Assembly: GCF_000771405.1 (NCBI RefSeq)
Contig: NZ_JDUI01000002.1
Span: 62,001-126,000 of the forward strand
Source: Bifidobacterium pullorum DSM 20433
GTDB taxonomy: Bacteria > Actinomycetota > Actinomycetes > Actinomycetales > Bifidobacteriaceae
Direction of reading: 5' to 3'
Length of the DNA: 64,000 bases
Part shown: piece by piece, positions 27,323 through 35,552 of the stretch
How positions within the stretch are numbered: the first letter of the stretch is position 1
Layout: every line of letters begins with the position of its first letter
Notes under the pieces: generated by a model
What the model was told of the DNA's origin: nothing
What the model saw: the letters and a program-made list of their open reading frames with translations, nothing else
Database searches by the model: none
Translations under genes and position numbers: made by a program

Positions 27323-28135
27323 TCACAGGTGGGGATCGACGGAGTGCACGACATCAACCAAATCGCCATTGGACAGCATCGGCTTGGTGAACTCGCGCCA
27401 TGGTTCGACCTTGACCTCCCAACGCCCGGTCCGTTCATCCAGCACCGGACGCGCGGTCTGCTCCCACCGGACGCGTTGCGAGGTGCGGCCGGTATGCGGA
27501 TCGCGGCGCGAGTAGTGCAGGCAGGTGCAGTTGGTGATCTGCCACTCGGGGCTGTCCGCACGGCGCAGGAACTCCTCGTCCGAGATGTCCTCAAGCGTGA
27601 GCATCAGCGCCAGCATGAAATCGCCATGGGTCACCGCCACCACCGATTCCGACTCAGCCCTGCGGTTCAACGAGGTCAGCAGGTTATGGACACGGTCCTC
27701 GGCCACGTCGGCGATCGATTCACCCGCCGGCGGACGCCAGTACAGCGGGTCGGTGCGTTTGAACATCCAGTTGCGCGCATAGTTGGTGCGAAACTCGTCC
27801 CGGGTGATGGTGTTGATCTCACCCCATGAGCGTTCACGCAGCACGCGGCTCTCCTCCCAACGCGCCTTGGGCAGGGCCATCGTGGCCGCCGTCTCCCGCG
27901 TGCGCACGTACGGCGACACCAGGTACCGATCGAACAGCTCCTGTTGGGACACCAGCCATCGCCCGATGCAATCGGCCTGCTTGCGCCCGATCGCGGTCAG
28001 ACGCCAGGAGCGGTCCGGCACCGTGACGTTGTCCTGCGTGTACAGGGAGTTATCACCCTGCTCCCCCGCCTGCACGATGACGTTCGCCTCGGACTGGCCG
28101 TGACGGATGACATACAGGTCCAACGGCATCCCCAT
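27323..28135 (-). CDS. Histidine phosphatase superfamily (phosphoglycerate mutase-like) protein
   Basis: 270 residues. The N-terminal catalytic motif LYVIRHGQSEAN (RHG) carries the phospho-His, with VRTRETA (second Arg), LRERSWGEI (acidic residue region) and VVAVTHGDFML (second His). All four catalytic positions are present. Its length and divergent middle part differ from glycolytic phosphoglycerate mutase, so a broad phosphatase role is more likely. AGGAGG lies 6 nt before the ATG at 28135; a second ATG at 28129 is possible. The uraA-upstream repeats follow it. Confidence 0.88.
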   Translation of the reverse strand: MGMPLDLYVIRHGQSEANVIVQAGEQGDNSLYTQDNVTVPDRSWRLTAIGRKQADCIGRWLVSQQELFDRYLVSPYVRTRETAATMALPKARWEESRVLRERSWGEINTITRDEFRTNYARNWMFKRTDPLYWRPPAGESIADVAEDRVHNLLTSLNRRAESESVVAVTHGDFMLALMLTLEDISDEEFLRRADSPEWQITNCTCLHYSRRDPHTGRTSQRVRWEQTARPVLDERTGRWEVKVEPWREFTKPMLSNGDLVDVVHSVDPHL

Positions 28136-28445
28136 GGTCGCTCCTCCTGAACTCGTCGATTGCCGTACCGATATCGATCGAGTCCGCATCAGACGTGCGG
28201 ACCCGTTCCGATTCCACCGTAGTCGAACAACGGCGCGACCGGGCACGTTTTTTCGATGGGCCCGTACAGAATTCACCGGAGGCACATGCCGCGTTCACCT
28301 TCGGCACCTCAGACGCACCGACGGCCATGTGAAGCCGTTGGGCATGTGGCAGCGTCCGCCGGACCTTCGGCATCGTGACCGCGCCGACGACCATGGCCGG
28401 ACCGCACGCCCGAATGCCTGCATGGCGCCGGACCCCGGGAGCCGG
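28136..28445. other. 310-bp intergenic region upstream of the phosphatase gene
   Basis: It holds the phosphatase ribosome site, a GTCCGCA/TGCGGAC hairpin (28182-28202) and a loose 34-bp direct repeat (28296-28329 and 28362-28395, about 25 matches). I see no credible gene or RNA. The AraC-type gene ends at its right edge. Confidence 0.5.
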
Positions 28446-29198
28446 CTATTCCGGCCAGATGCCGGCCTGGGCATTGGCGTTGCGGTATTCGCGCGGCGTC
28501 ACGCCCATATGGTCCTTGAACACCTTGCCGAAATGGCTGGGCGAGCGGTACGCCAGGATCTGCGCGATCTCCCCGACCGAATACTGCGAATACCTGAGCA
28601 TGTTGCGCGCCGCCTCCATGCGTTGATCGGTGATGTACTGCGAAATCGTGGCCCCGGTCTCCCGCGCGAACAGTTCCGACAGGTATGTGGGATTGAGGTG
28701 GACGTGGTTCGCGAGCATCGGCACCGTGATGCGCTCGTGCAGGTGGTAGCGGATGTAGTCCATGCATTCGACGACCGCGGTGGAATGCACCTCGCCGCGC
28801 TGCATGTCGGCCATGGCCCAGGTGAAGAAGGTCATCATATCGGCGTGCAGCCGGCGTACCTCATCCGTGGTGGCGCAGCGGTCGACGTCCTGGATGTACA
28901 GGTCGGAGGCGTTGTAGGCGTCCTCCTCGTCCATGCCGCCTTCGATGGCGAACCGCGTGGCCAGGGTGATCGAGGTGACGAACAGGTATTTCGCGTTGCG
29001 CAGCGGATCGTCGCAGACATGGCCGTACAGACCGGATGTCCACAACCGTGCGCTCTCGCCGATGGCGGAGAGGTCGCCGTTCTTCATCAGCTCGTACTGC
29101 TTCATCTCCTCCACGTACCGATGGTGCCGTACGCGGTCCTCCCGGCTTAGGAAGTCGAGATAACGCAGTCTGGCCTCGCTGACCACCGGTTCCGTCAT
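28446..29198 (-). CDS. AraC-family transcriptional regulator
   Basis: 250 residues. The C-terminal ~100 residues carry the two helix-turn-helix motifs of AraC/XylS proteins: ITVPMLANHVHLNPTYLSELF and SVGEIAQILAYRSPSHFGKVF, ending in HMGVTPREYR. The N-terminal ~145 residues are helical (RHHRYVEEMKQYELM, FAIEGGMDEEDAYNASD) and resemble the helical sensor of the YesN/YtdP-like group without a receiver. The ATG at 29198 has GGAGGGG upstream; a start at 29222 was rejected. It is divergent from the 41-residue small gene across an AT-rich spacer, so that gene is its most likely target. Confidence 0.92.
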   Translation of the reverse strand: MTEPVVSEARLRYLDFLSREDRVRHHRYVEEMKQYELMKNGDLSAIGESARLWTSGLYGHVCDDPLRNAKYLFVTSITLATRFAIEGGMDEEDAYNASDLYIQDVDRCATTDEVRRLHADMMTFFTWAMADMQRGEVHSTAVVECMDYIRYHLHERITVPMLANHVHLNPTYLSELFARETGATISQYITDQRMEAARNMLRYSQYSVGEIAQILAYRSPSHFGKVFKDHMGVTPREYRNANAQAGIWPE

Positions 29199-29393
29199 CG
29201 CATCCCCTCCGTTCTTCACCATTTCTTTATCTTTATTTCAAGAATACCCGATATTTTTGATAGTTTTCTGGAAATCTCAGCAGGAAACCGGCGGCTCGGA
29301 GGACGTAAGCTGTGCTTGCCACAACAGAAGATCGAATATCACCAACACGGCACCCGCAGACCAAGACGGATGCCACAACGAAAGGAACCAACC

Positions 29394-29519
29394 ATGATGA
29401 ACCAGAAGATGATGGACCAGGCCCTGCGCTCCCCGCTCGCCGCCACCGACCCCTCGTTCGGCCACTACGCGCTCTCCCAGACCGTGTGGAGCGGCATCAA
29501 GCGCCTGCTCAACAAGTAA
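29394..29519 (+). CDS. Putative 41-residue small protein
   Basis: Not a recognised family. The reading frame starts with two Met codons (29394, 29397) behind AAAGGAACC, a good ribosome site, and ends at 29519. A perfect 16-bp terminator hairpin begins 24 bp later. The peptide is MMNQKMMDQALRSPLAATDP then SFGHYALSQTVWSGIKRLLNK-like: a polar N-terminus and a C-terminal segment that would form an amphipathic, cationic helix. There is no signal peptide. It lies divergent to an AraC regulator and could be a regulated peptide, a membrane-active peptide or a small structural factor. The gene-like framing is strong; the function is unknown. Confidence 0.6.
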   Translation: MMNQKMMDQALRSPLAATDPSFGHYALSQTVWSGIKRLLNK

Positions 29520-29543
29520 GTCCAACCTCGTTAGACCTACCAC

Positions 29544-29584
29544 AGCGGGCCCTGTTCCGAAACACCATCGGAACAGGGCCCGCT
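29544..29584 (+). terminator. Perfect 16-bp stem terminator after the small gene
   Basis: AGCGGGCCCTGTTCCG (29544-29559) pairs with CGGAACAGGGCCCGCT (29569-29584) around a 9-nt loop. A short CTCATT follows. Confidence 0.75.
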
Positions 29585-29634
29585 CTCATTCCAAACGCAT
29601 CCGCACACGACACATGTCCGCAGCAACGGAAAGA

Positions 29635-29674
29635 GGCCGGTGGCCGTCCATGCGAATGCGGACGACCACCGGCC
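29635..29674 (-). terminator. Hairpin terminator after the Hsp20 gene
   Basis: GGCCGGTGG (29635-29643) pairs with CCACCGGCC (29666-29674), with inner CGTCC/GGACG extending the stem. On the minus strand TCTTTCC follows. It lies about 40 nt past the Hsp20 stop. Confidence 0.6.
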
Positions 29675-29715
29675 CCACCGGTCGCGAACGCGCCGGATTG
29701 CAATCACACAGCCAA

Positions 29716-30171
29716 TCAGCCCTCAATGGCGATGGTGTGCTTCTGCTCGACCTGCTGCTGGGCTTCCGGCTTCGGCAGCTCGATGCACAGCGTGCCATCC
29801 TTGTAGCTGGCGTGGATGTCGCTGTCCTTGACGTTATCACCGACGTAGAAGCTGCGCGAGCAGGAGCCGACGTAACGCTCGCGGCGTAGCCAGCGACCGT
29901 TGTCGTTCTTCTCATCGTGGTGCGTGTCACGATGGGCGCTGACGGTCAGGTAGCCGTTCTTCAGCTCCACCGCGATATCCTCCTTCTTGAAACCGGGCAT
30001 ATCGATATCGACGGCGTAGCCCTTGTCGGTCTCGCGCACGTCGGTGTTCATCATATTGCCCGCCACCACGGTGTCGGGATTGCCGGAGACGCGACGCAGC
30101 CCGGTGAAGAACGGGTCGTCGAACAGATCGCCGAACAGGGAATCATGCATCAGGGAAGGAAACATAGCCAT
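29716..30171 (-). CDS. Small heat-shock protein, Hsp20/alpha-crystallin family
   Basis: 151 residues. It holds unfolded proteins in a refoldable state without ATP. The alpha-crystallin domain covers roughly residues 42-140, starting NTDVRETDKGYAVDIDMPGFKKEDIAVELKNG (quoted in parts) and closing with ASYKDGTLCIELPK, the conserved G-x-L motif. The N-terminal arm MAMFPSLMHDSLFGDLFDD is typical. The ATG at 30171 has AAGGAGTG about 10 nt upstream. I looked for CIRCE and HspR (HAIR) operators upstream and saw none. Confidence 0.95.
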   Translation of the reverse strand: MAMFPSLMHDSLFGDLFDDPFFTGLRRVSGNPDTVVAGNMMNTDVRETDKGYAVDIDMPGFKKEDIAVELKNGYLTVSAHRDTHHDEKNDNGRWLRRERYVGSCSRSFYVGDNVKDSDIHASYKDGTLCIELPKPEAQQQVEQKHTIAIEG

Positions 30172-30482
30172 CGTCGAACACACTCCTTAACTCGGAGAGG
30201 GCCTTGGCCGCAACCGTTGTGGCTGCCGCCGGCCCCGGAACCCTTCCGGGCTCGCATCCTTGACGTTCACTTCCACCAACCGGATACCGGCCTCATACTT
30301 CCGCCGTTTTACCGTGAGCGAACATGCGGAACGAGACCGCCCATATGCGCGTGAGCCCCCTGCAACCCGAATACCGGACGCGGACGGCCGGCCGCGCCGC
30401 CATATGCGAACGGGGCCCTCCGATATGATTCGGAGAACCCCGCGGCATGTGGTGCGCCCGCCTCAGCCGGGCGCACCCGGAA
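30172..30482. other. 311-bp region between YeiH-like and Hsp20 genes
   Basis: It holds the Hsp20 ribosome site and presumed promoter on the right and two terminator-like hairpins on the left (30411-30477). I see no gene. Short translations on the plus strand here are arginine/proline-rich and not gene-like. Confidence 0.5.
30411..30477 (-). terminator. Two adjacent hairpins after the YeiH-like gene
   Basis: The nearer one is GGTGCGCCCG (30451-30460) with CGGGCGCACC (30468-30477), a perfect 10-bp stem 6 nt past the stop. The farther one is CGGGG-cc-CTCCGA (30411-30423) with TCGGAG-aa-CCCCG (30430-30442), with one internal mismatch. Neither has a good U-tract. Confidence 0.6.
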
Positions 30483-31553
30483 TTAGAAGAACAGCTTGGC
30501 GACCAGCACCGCGAACGCCACCAGCAGCACCGAGGCGATGAAGCTGGCGAGCACGGCCTTGGCACCCTTGGAGGCGATGGCCTTGAAGTTCACGTTGATG
30601 CCGAGCGCGGCCATGGCCATGCCGAGCACGATGTAGGCCACGTCCACCAGCTGGGCGGAGATGGCGGTCAGGAACGGCACGTAGGTGCCCAGCACCGACG
30701 CGGCGATGAAGCCGAGCATGAACCACGGGAAGGCGACCTTGCGCTTGCCTTCGTGCTTGACGGTGGAGTGCGTGCGATCCCACCAGATGGCGATGATGAT
30801 GGCCGCGAAGACGAGCATGAGCACGCGGCTGAGCTTCATGATGGTGGCCATGTTCAGGGCCTCCTCGCCGAACGCGCCGCCGACGGCGACCGCGTGGGCG
30901 ATCTCGTGCAGGCTGGCGCCGGCGGCCACGCCCTGCTGGGCGGGGGTCAGGCCGAGCGCCGGGAACAGCGCGATCTCGATCAGCGCGAAGATGGTGCCCA
31001 TGATGGCCACGGTGGCCACGGCCATCACCTCGTTGTCGGCTTTCTCCTCCTCGTCCTCCTCCGGAACGGTGATGGAGCCGGACAGACCCATGACGGCGGC
31101 CGCGCCGCAGATGCCGGTACCGCCCGCGGTCAGGATGGCGAGCATCGGGCTGACCTTGAGCGCACGGGCGATCAGATAGGTCACGACGATGACCAGCGCG
31201 ACGATGACCGCCGCGATCGGCAGGCATTTGACGCCCTGGGTGAACAGCACCTGCAGGTTGAGCTTGAAGCCGAGCAGGATGATGCCCAGGCGCAGCAGCT
31301 TGTTGGAGATCAGGCCCGCCGCATCCTTGACGCCCGCACGACGGGAGTCGTTCGTGCCGACGTAAAGGGAACGGATCGGGAACTGGATGACCATGCCGAT
31401 GAGCAGGGCGATGATCAGCGGGCCGAGCAGCGAGAAGCCGTCGAACTGCTTGAGGAACGTGCCGACGAACGAGGCGATCAGCGTCAGCACGGCGATGAAC
31501 AACATATCGGTGGTCGCGATGCGATTCCACCATTTCACACAGAATTCCTTCAT
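30483..31553 (-). CDS. YeiH/UPF0324 family putative anion exporter
   Basis: 356 residues, about ten hydrophobic segments. Family marks: GLISNKLLRLGIILLGFKLN, ILTAGGTGICGAAAVMGLSG (the G-x-x-I-C-G-x-S/A-A motif) and LHEIAHAVAVGGAFGEEAL. Members are annotated as putative sulfate or sulfonate exporters; the evidence is thin. The ATG at 31553 has its GGAGG only one base away. A GTG six codons later (VKWWNR) has AAGGA at good distance and may be the true start. It lies 99 bp downstream of a LysR gene; in E. coli a LysR protein (YeiE) also neighbours yeiH. Confidence 0.9.
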   Translation of the reverse strand: MKEFCVKWWNRIATTDMLFIAVLTLIASFVGTFLKQFDGFSLLGPLIIALLIGMVIQFPIRSLYVGTNDSRRAGVKDAAGLISNKLLRLGIILLGFKLNLQVLFTQGVKCLPIAAVIVALVIVVTYLIARALKVSPMLAILTAGGTGICGAAAVMGLSGSITVPEEDEEEKADNEVMAVATVAIMGTIFALIEIALFPALGLTPAQQGVAAGASLHEIAHAVAVGGAFGEEALNMATIMKLSRVLMLVFAAIIIAIWWDRTHSTVKHEGKRKVAFPWFMLGFIAASVLGTYVPFLTAISAQLVDVAYIVLGMAMAALGINVNFKAIASKGAKAVLASFIASVLLVAFAVLVAKLFF

Positions 31554-31652
31554 GCCTCCATTGAACCGCGCCCATATACATCGGTCAAATAGAACACATC
31601 GATGGATATCATCACCTTTTTCAATACAATTATCCGAACGGCACAGGACCGC

Positions 31653-32498
31653 TCAGCGCAACCTGACATCCCGCAACGCCGCGATGATGCCATCGGCCAA
31701 CGCACGCTGATCGCGCGTCAGGCCAGACCGGGGAATCAGCGCATAGAAACGCCGCACGAATTCCGGACCGAGATCGCGCATCGGCACCCCGTCGGGGCAT
31801 GCGGCGCGCGACACGATCGAACAGCCCACCCCCGCCGCCAGCGCGGCGACGATCGAGGCGTTGCTCGCCACCTCGATGGCGTGCGCCGGCACGATGCCCT
31901 CCGTTTTGAAATACAGTTCGGTGTAGTAGCGTACGCCGGATCCGCGCTCACGCACCAGCCACACGTGTGAGGGATCTCCGGCCAACACCAGCTCGTCCTC
32001 GCATAAGGTGACACGCTCGACCGATTCGCTGATGATCGGTTTTTCGACCACGCCCAGATGAGCCTCCTTCAGCCCCACCCGTTCCAGGATGCCATCCGAG
32101 TTCGAGGCCGCCACGGCGATCTCGAATCGGTCCAACTCGCCGAGCGTTGCACGCAACGCCGAGGGAATCAGCACCGCGGCGGCGGTATGGGAGACCAGCA
32201 TCGAGAACGGTTCGCGATTCGCGCGGGAACGGGCGATCTCCTCACGGGCGTCACGCCATACGCCGCCGATCTGCGTGGCCGCGCGGTACAGCAGCGTACC
32301 CGCCTCGGTGGGCGTCACGTCGCTTTTGGCATGCCTCACGAACAAGGGAGCACCCACCATCGTCTCCAGGGAGGCGATACGCGAGGACACCGTGGATTGC
32401 GAGACCTTGAGCTCGTCGGCGGCAATGGTGAACTGCCCGGTTTCGTAGACGGCGATCAGCGTCTCCAACAGCGCGAACATACCACCAGTATCCCGCAT
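31653..32498 (-). CDS. LysR-family transcriptional regulator
   Basis: 281 residues. The N-terminal HTH reads LLETLIAVYETGQFTIAADE then LKVSQSTVSSRIASLETMVG, and the effector domain begins about residue 95 (FSMLVSHTAAAVLIPSALRA). The start at 32498 overlaps the stop of the upstream AEC carrier by one base (TGATG), which implies translational coupling. A downstream Met six codons on is an alternative. It probably regulates the carrier and/or the YeiH-like gene next to it. The ligand is unknown. Confidence 0.9.
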   Translation of the reverse strand: MRDTGGMFALLETLIAVYETGQFTIAADELKVSQSTVSSRIASLETMVGAPLFVRHAKSDVTPTEAGTLLYRAATQIGGVWRDAREEIARSRANREPFSMLVSHTAAAVLIPSALRATLGELDRFEIAVAASNSDGILERVGLKEAHLGVVEKPIISESVERVTLCEDELVLAGDPSHVWLVRERGSGVRYYTELYFKTEGIVPAHAIEVASNASIVAALAAGVGCSIVSRAACPDGVPMRDLGPEFVRRFYALIPRSGLTRDQRALADGIIAALRDVRLR

Positions 32499-33463
32499 CA
32501 GAACACCACGTACGACACACCGGTCAGCGTCAGCAGGCTGGCCGCGGTGGTCACCAGCACCAGACCGACCGCGTATTCGGGCATGTTGCGCTCCCGCTCG
32601 GCGAACATGACCAACGCCGCCATCGTCGGCATCGCGCACACCACCGTGACGGCGTGCACCATATCCGCGTTCGCCACGCCCAGCCCCAACATCGGCGGCA
32701 CGAAGGTGAGCAGCGCGAACAGGGCGATCGGGATGATCAGCATCTTGACCACGATGCCCACATACACCTCGGGCTGCCTGAGCGTGGTCTTCCAATCACG
32801 CAACGCGAACAGGCCGCCGATGTACATCAGCGACAACGGCGTGGAGATCGAGCCGACCGTGTGCAGCGGCGTGTTGATATCCTCGGGGATCGGGATGCCG
32901 ATCAGGATGACCAGCAGCGACACGACCACCGACACCAGCCCGGGGCTCAGCAATCCCCGCAGCTGCTGGACCAACGACGCGGCGGGCCGCTCGCGGCGGG
33001 TCCGCTCGGAGCGGGTGAGCCAGACGCCGTACGTCCACATCAGCAACTGGTCGAGCAACGCCATCAGCGAGTAGAACAACGCGCCACGCTCCGGGAACAG
33101 GGCGATGAGCAGCGGCAGACCGATGAAGCCGACATTGCCGAAGATGAACGCGGCCTGGAACATGTGCCCGCGGTCGACCTGCAGCCGCATGACCTTGGCT
33201 ATCAGCCAGGTGGATGAGACCAGCAGCACGTACATGACCGTCTGGAACACCAGGATGATGCCGGAGTCGAACAGGTCGGCGCGGGTGGCGCCGGCCGTGG
33301 CGTTGGAGAACACCATCAGCGGGATACCGACCTTGAGAATCAGCTGGCAGATGCCATCAAGCGCCTTTTGCCCATACACCTTGCACCGAATGCAGATATA
33401 GCCGATGACCAGCATGATCGCGAAGCCGATCAGCTGGTCCAGCACCACCGCGAACTGTTGCAT
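32498..33463 (-). CDS. AEC family transporter (auxin efflux carrier-like)
   Basis: 321 residues, ten hydrophobic helices in two halves. Seen: IGFAIMLVIGYICIRCKVYG at the N-terminus, LILKVGIPLMVFSNAT, FGNVGFIGLPLL (the N-x-G-x-x-G-x-P motif of the family) and ALVMFAERERNMPEYAVGLVLVTT at the C-terminus. Bacterial members move malate, malonate or other organic acids; the substrate here is unknown. AGGAGAGGG precedes the ATG. It forms a coupled unit with the LysR gene. Confidence 0.9.
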   Translation of the reverse strand: MQQFAVVLDQLIGFAIMLVIGYICIRCKVYGQKALDGICQLILKVGIPLMVFSNATAGATRADLFDSGIILVFQTVMYVLLVSSTWLIAKVMRLQVDRGHMFQAAFIFGNVGFIGLPLLIALFPERGALFYSLMALLDQLLMWTYGVWLTRSERTRRERPAASLVQQLRGLLSPGLVSVVVSLLVILIGIPIPEDINTPLHTVGSISTPLSLMYIGGLFALRDWKTTLRQPEVYVGIVVKMLIIPIALFALLTFVPPMLGLGVANADMVHAVTVVCAMPTMAALVMFAERERNMPEYAVGLVLVTTAASLLTLTGVSYVVF

Positions 33464-33558
33464 CCCTCTCCTCTTGGGTTCCTGTCGAGGCCGCCATCGA
33501 GCTGCCCGCCGAATGACGGCCGAATATCCGCCGGCGTCTTACCGGTCTCCCACCGGGG

Positions 33559-34374
33559 CTATCGAATCGGCAGCTGCTCGGCCCAATCACGCAGCAACGC
33601 GCCGACCTGCTCGGGCCGGTCCACGTAGACATTGTGCCCCGCGTTCTCGATCACCGCATATCGCGCGTTCGCATAGTGAGGCAGGAGTTCCTCCTGATCC
33701 TCGTACCCGACGATCTGGTCCTGCCGGCCGCACACCATCAACGCCGGTCCGTCGAAACGCCCGAAGACGCGCTCCGGTTCCTCCGCCAGCCAGTACCGGG
33801 CCTCGAGCCTGGCGTAGGCGTCACGGTCGAACGCGCGAATGCCCGGCAGCACGTACATCTGATACCGCCGCCACGCCTCGAACGACTGGTTGACCCCCAT
33901 GCGGATGAAATCGAGCACCTGGTCGAGCGGCAGCTTGTGCATCAGATCGGGATTCGGTTCGCTGACCACATGTTCGGCGACGCGACGGTGCGCGATCACC
34001 GGGTCGATCACCGGCGCAATCAGCGCGATGCCGGCCACCCGTCGCGGCTTGCGGGCGATCACGGCGCGGGCCAACGCCCCGCCCATCGAATTGCCCACCA
34101 ACGCGAACGGCGCGCGCGGACCGACGACATCGTCGATCGCTTCGCAGAACCACTCCACGTACTCGGGCAATCCGCCGGGACCGTCCAACGCCGGAGTACG
34201 GCCGTATCCGGGCAGGTCGAGGTAGATGCGCTGCGTGTGATCCGGGAAGTAGCCGTCGAGCATCATCAGCGACCGGTGGTCGACGCCCATGCCGTGCGCG
34301 AAGACGATCGGGAAACCCTCTCCCTGCGTGACCAGATACGCCTGCGGTTCCAATGCCCCTCCTTGTTCGGTCAC
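33559..34374 (-). CDS. Alpha/beta-hydrolase
   Basis: 271 residues. It has the oxyanion motif FAHGMGVDHRS, nucleophile Ser in LVGNSMGGALA, acid Asp in VCGRQDQIVGYE and His in IENAGHNVYVDRPEQV, the full catalytic triad of the fold. It most resembles esterases and C-C bond hydrolases of the MhpC type, but the substrate is unknown. The GTG start at 34374 overlaps the stop of the upstream HAD gene by four bases (GTGA). A TTG eight codons later has a strong AAGGAGG and is also possible. It is coupled with the HAD gene. Confidence 0.88.
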   Translation of the reverse strand: MTEQGGALEPQAYLVTQGEGFPIVFAHGMGVDHRSLMMLDGYFPDHTQRIYLDLPGYGRTPALDGPGGLPEYVEWFCEAIDDVVGPRAPFALVGNSMGGALARAVIARKPRRVAGIALIAPVIDPVIAHRRVAEHVVSEPNPDLMHKLPLDQVLDFIRMGVNQSFEAWRRYQMYVLPGIRAFDRDAYARLEARYWLAEEPERVFGRFDGPALMVCGRQDQIVGYEDQEELLPHYANARYAVIENAGHNVYVDRPEQVGALLRDWAEQLPIR

Positions 34375-35027
34375 TTGATGCGGATGAGTTTGTTGCCTTT
34401 GACCAGGTAGGCGGTGCGGGCCATGTCGATCATGGACTGGTCATGGTAGCTGTCGGTGTAGAACTCGTCGATCACGGCGTCGGGACCGTAGACCTCGCGG
34501 AACCGTTTGGCCTTGTTCGTGCGGAAGTTCAGGTGGGAGATCTCCAGCGTCTCCGGGTCGATGGTGGAGGCGATGAGATTGGTGATGCCCAGACGACGGC
34601 AGGCCTCCCCCACCGTCAGGTCGAACGACGCGGTGACGATGACGTCGTCCGGCTGGGGCGTATACCATGACTTGATCTTGCGGAACTTACGGTTCCAGAA
34701 GGCCTCCGACAACGCGTTCAGCCCGGCGTGCGCGGCCGCATCGGGGACGCCTTCCCGCTTCCCCGGAACCGTTGGCGCCGAGCCCGAACCACACAGCCTG
34801 GCCACACGCTTCGACGAGTCGATGTCCTGCAAATACCGGCGGATGATGCGCCCCAGCTTGCGTTCCATCGGAGCGAGTTCGGCGTGGCCGGTCTTGTACC
34901 GGATGCCGCATTGGGCCACCGGCGCCACGTACTTCAGCACACGCGGCTCGTAGCGGACGCTGAACAGGTACAGATCGAACAGGCTCTCGCCCTTGTAGAT
35001 CGTCCCATCGAAGTCGAAGACCCTCAT
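34371..35027 (-). CDS. HAD-superfamily (type IB, SerB-like) phosphatase
   Basis: 218 residues. Motif I DFDGTIYKG sits right at the N-terminus with both Asp residues, motif II is VIVTASFDLT, and motif IV is FYTDSYHDQSM. A helical cap of about 80 residues lies between motifs I and II, as in the phosphoserine phosphatase-like HAD-IB group. It carries a Gly/Ser/Pro-rich insert (CGSGSAPTVPGKREG) not needed for the fold. Its substrate is unknown. It overlaps the alpha/beta-hydrolase gene. Confidence 0.88.
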   Translation of the reverse strand: MRVFDFDGTIYKGESLFDLYLFSVRYEPRVLKYVAPVAQCGIRYKTGHAELAPMERKLGRIIRRYLQDIDSSKRVARLCGSGSAPTVPGKREGVPDAAAHAGLNALSEAFWNRKFRKIKSWYTPQPDDVIVTASFDLTVGEACRRLGITNLIASTIDPETLEISHLNFRTNKAKRFREVYGPDAVIDEFYTDSYHDQSMIDMARTAYLVKGNKLIRIK

Positions 35028-35220
35028 CGTCTCTCCACAACCTCACCCGATATGCGGCATGCGCCGTTGCTCCTCATGGTTCCACTGTAACCGCTCGACT
35101 CCGGCAGCGCCAGACGCCGTTGCATATTCTGTAGGTTTCGGGACACAGACGGGGCACGCAGTGGTGTCGTATAAGAAAGTTTGAGAATGATTCCTCGGCT
35201 CTGCTATAGGCAGTCGCAGG

Positions 35221-35430
35221 TCAGCCGAGCAGGAAGTCCAGCACATTCATTCCACCATCGGTCTGCGAGTTGTACAGCTCCGTGAACCCGCACTGCCGAC
35301 AACTGATGGTGATGAACCGCTTGTTCTGGATATCGAAGATCTTCGCAAAGTTGCCGCCGGTAGCCTGGAACTGATCACTGACGTACTCGCGGCAACCACA
35401 TTTCTGGCAGACATATTGACGCTGCTCCAT
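35221..35430 (-). CDS. Small zinc-ribbon protein
   Basis: 69 residues with two Cys pairs, CQKCGC near the N-terminus and CRQCGF near residue 47, spaced to bind one Zn(II). It resembles COG3478-type predicted nucleic-acid-binding zinc ribbons. The closing MNVLDFLLG is typical of that family. AAGGAGG lies 6 nt before the ATG, an excellent ribosome site. It stands alone between the HAD gene and the glycopolymer cluster, and its role is unknown. Confidence 0.87.
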   Translation of the reverse strand: MEQRQYVCQKCGCREYVSDQFQATGGNFAKIFDIQNKRFITISCRQCGFTELYNSQTDGGMNVLDFLLG

Positions 35431-35552
35431 TCAGACCTCCTTAATTTCGTCCGGACTCTGCTCCCTCTATGACCATAATTTCACGTATAGAACACACGCA
35501 ATACCCGGAATCGTCAAAAGTTATTAGTTTCCAGCAAAAACCACAGCTCTCA

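Noticed and set aside
28296..28395. 34-bp direct repeat upstream of the phosphatase gene
   Set aside because: Only about 25 of 34 bases match and the words are common GC-rich ones; likely chance.
30172..30300. CIRCE or HspR (HAIR) operator at the Hsp20 gene
   Set aside because: No TTAGCACTC-N9-GAGTGCTAA or CTTGAGT-N7-ACTCAAG match seen.
35043..35246. 67-residue minus-strand frame before the HAD gene
   Set aside because: No ribosome site, no motif, and it overlaps the end of the zinc-ribbon gene.
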